Shown here: positions 14,720 through 17,316 of the stretch, piece after piece
How positions within the stretch are numbered: the stretch's first letter is position 1
Layout of the letters: each line of letters begins with the position of its first letter
Source of the DNA: JBQTIU01 sp052387815
Lineage (GTDB): Bacteria; Pseudomonadota; Alphaproteobacteria; CACIAM-22H2
Assembly (NCBI GenBank): GCA_052387815.1
Contig: JBQTIU010000073.1
Span: 1 to 17,316, forward strand
DNA length: 17,316 nt
Direction of reading: 5' to 3'
The notes under the pieces: generated by a model
What the model was told of the DNA's origin: nothing
Databases searched by the model: none
The model's input: the letters and a program-made list of their open reading frames with translations, nothing else
Made by a program: the position numbers and the translations under genes

Positions 14720-15772
14720 CTATTTCAGATAGCCGAGCTCTTTCCAGATCTTATAGTCGGCGCGGAACTTGGCGTAGGAGGCCCACACCCGCCGGAAGTC
14801 GGGGCTCTTCGCCGATTCCTCGGCCACCACCTCGTTCCAGGCCTTCTCCATGGCGGCGAGGATTTCGGGCGACCAGACGTGGAAATTGACCCCCTTCTCC
14901 TTGAGCTCGGCCAGCGCCTTGACCTGGATCGACTCGCCTTCGGCGAGGCTCTCGCGATAATTATCGCCGCACGCGAGGTCGATGATGCGCTTTTGTGCCG
15001 CCGACAGCTCGGCCCATTTCTTCTGGCTGAGCATGAGGTCGAAGAACGTCGATTGCTGGTGCCAGCCGGGGAAGTAGTAGTGCTTGGCGACTTGGTGGAA
15101 GCCGAGGGCGAGGTCGATCGCCGGCATCGAAAACTCGGTGGCGTCGATGGTGCCAAGCTGCAGGGCCTGGAAGATCTCGCCGCCCGCTAGCAGCTGGGTC
15201 GAGACGCCGAGCTTCTCCATCACCTTTGCGCCGAGACCGAAGAACCGCATCTTGAGGCCCTTGAGGTCGGCGAGCGTCTTGATTTCCTTGCGGAACCAGC
15301 CCGAAGCCTCGGGCGCGATGACGCCGCAGGGGATCGAGTGGATGTTGTACCTGGAATATATCTCCTGCTGCAGTTCCTTGCCGCCGCCGTAGAAGATCCA
15401 GCCCATGTACTCGCCGGCGCCGGGACCGAAGGGGACGGACGAGAACATGGCGAGGGCGATCTCCTTGCCAGTCCAGTAGCCGGGGGTCGACCAGCCGGCG
15501 TCGATCGCGCCGGTGGAAACCGAATCGAACACTTGCAGCGCCGGCACCAGCGCGCCCGGCTCGAAGAACCGCATTTCGATGCTGCCCCCGGACGCCTCGG
15601 TGATCTTCTTGGTCAAACCGATGCCCAGCGTGCCGAGCTGGACCATGCTCCCGGGGTAGGTGCTGGCCACCTGGACGCGCACCTTCTTGTCCTGCGCCGC
15701 CGCCGGGCCGCCGAGGCCGAGCGCGAGCAGACCGGCCAACGCGGCGCCGGCTGCGATCTGGATTCCAATCAT
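14720..15772 (-). CDS. dctP: TRAP transporter substrate-binding protein (DctP family, TakP/lactate-type subgroup)
   Basis: Periplasmic binding protein that captures an organic acid and delivers it to DctQM. The 350-residue precursor has a signal peptide (1-26) with a probable cut after GGPAAA. The family arginine that pairs with the ligand carboxylate is present in DLKGLKMRFFG (Arg176). GAIDATEFSMPAIDLALGF (near 207-225) and KHYYFPGWHQQS (230-241) recall the TakP/lactate-binding subgroup, whose members bind 2-oxo acids or lactate and have an EW rather than the EF seen here (Glu213-Phe214). The ATG at 15772 has AGGGAG about ten bases upstream. dctQ and dctM follow on the same strand. The ligand is probably a monocarboxylate or keto acid, but this is not certain. 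Confidence 0.93.
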   Translation of the reverse strand: MIGIQIAAGAALAGLLALGLGGPAAAQDKKVRVQVASTYPGSMVQLGTLGIGLTKKITEASGGSIEMRFFEPGALVPALQVFDSVSTGAIDAGWSTPGYWTGKEIALAMFSSVPFGPGAGEYMGWIFYGGGKELQQEIYSRYNIHSIPCGVIAPEASGWFRKEIKTLADLKGLKMRFFGLGAKVMEKLGVSTQLLAGGEIFQALQLGTIDATEFSMPAIDLALGFHQVAKHYYFPGWHQQSTFFDLMLSQKKWAELSAAQKRIIDLACGDNYRESLAEGESIQVKALAELKEKGVNFHVWSPEILAAMEKAWNEVVAEESAKSPDFRRVWASYAKFRADYKIWKELGYLK

Positions 15773-16027
15773 GCCCGTCTATCTCCCTGTTTTTAGCCGA
15801 AGGCCGGCGCATGCGCCCGCGCCGGATGCTTCGAGCGGTCATCGTGGCGGCGCTGCCGGGCCGGCGATGCGAGTTCGGCATTGGCGGCCCCGAGCGCCCG
15901 ATCGAGCGCCATATTGGGGCCATTGCCCGACCGGCGCAAGCCTCGCCCCGCGGGCCAGGCTGGCGAAAGGCGGCCGGCGATGGTATCAGCAGCGGCGGCA
16001 AGGGCACGGGGGAGAAGGGGTGGGGGC
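15773..16027. other. Divergent intergenic region between dctP and pccB
   Basis: This 255-base gap must hold the promoters of both the TRAP operon (minus) and pccB (plus). I see no convincing -35/-10 pair on either strand. A perfect 12-base palindrome, GGCGCATGCGCC (15806-15817), sits about 34 bases upstream of dctP and could be an operator. Just before pccB the sequence is purine-rich (GGGGGAGAAGGGG), consistent with a ribosome-binding site. No open reading frame here looks real. Confidence 0.4.

Positions 16028-17316
<1,289 letters not shown>

Overview
The window is a very GC-rich stretch of bacterial chromosome. It looks like an alphaproteobacterium of the Rhodospirillales type. The evidence is an alphaproteobacterial RpoA and L17, an ATP12-family F1-ATPase assembly chaperone downstream of an RluC-type pseudouridine synthase and a HAD phosphatase, and a PccB of the alphaproteobacterial kind. 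Gene density is high, almost all genes look intact, and no tRNA, rRNA, CRISPR array, transposase or phage gene was seen.

Layout from left to right. Positions 1-76 (minus) hold the first 25 codons of a gene that runs off the edge. A non-coding gap (77-379) follows, with an AT-rich leader and a palindromic repeat element. Next is a beta-keto acid cleavage enzyme (BKACE/DUF849, minus, 380-1318). Divergent from it is the end of the alpha ribosomal-protein operon: adk, rpsM, rpsK, rpoA, rplQ (1533-4722), closed by a clear intrinsic terminator at 4747-4773. secY, which normally precedes adk, is absent, so this operon segment has been cut off from the rest of the ribosomal-protein cluster.

A second plus-strand operon (4830-12504) encodes a periplasmic Do-like serine protease, the AAA+ ATPase RarA, an RluC-like pseudouridine synthase, a HAD phosphatase, a large AsmA-family membrane protein and the ATP12 chaperone. 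Several junctions overlap by an ATGA or a few bases, which suggests translational coupling. The theme is maintenance: envelope protein quality control, replication-fork repair, rRNA modification, phosphate-ester clean-up, envelope lipid handling and ATP synthase assembly.

A second copy of the palindromic repeat (about 12508-12650) lies between the convergent ends of ATP12 and a minus-strand TRAP transporter operon (dctP 15772-14720, dctQ 14605-14045, dctM 14033-12654). A strong 12-bp hairpin sits between dctP and dctQ. Divergent from dctP is the start of pccB, the carboxyltransferase subunit of propionyl-CoA carboxylase, cut by the right edge. The TRAP system imports an organic acid, PCC handles propionyl-CoA and BKACE cleaves a beta-keto acid, so the accessory genes point to organic-acid or amino-acid catabolism. 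That link is inference.

I do not see a clearly novel multi-gene system. The most unusual signal is the modular palindromic repeat family, found at two intergenic sites 12 kb apart. Next come the secY-adk break, the helically phased GAGAA motifs ahead of the left-edge gene, the dctP-dctQ hairpin and the non-standard start of the HAD gene.
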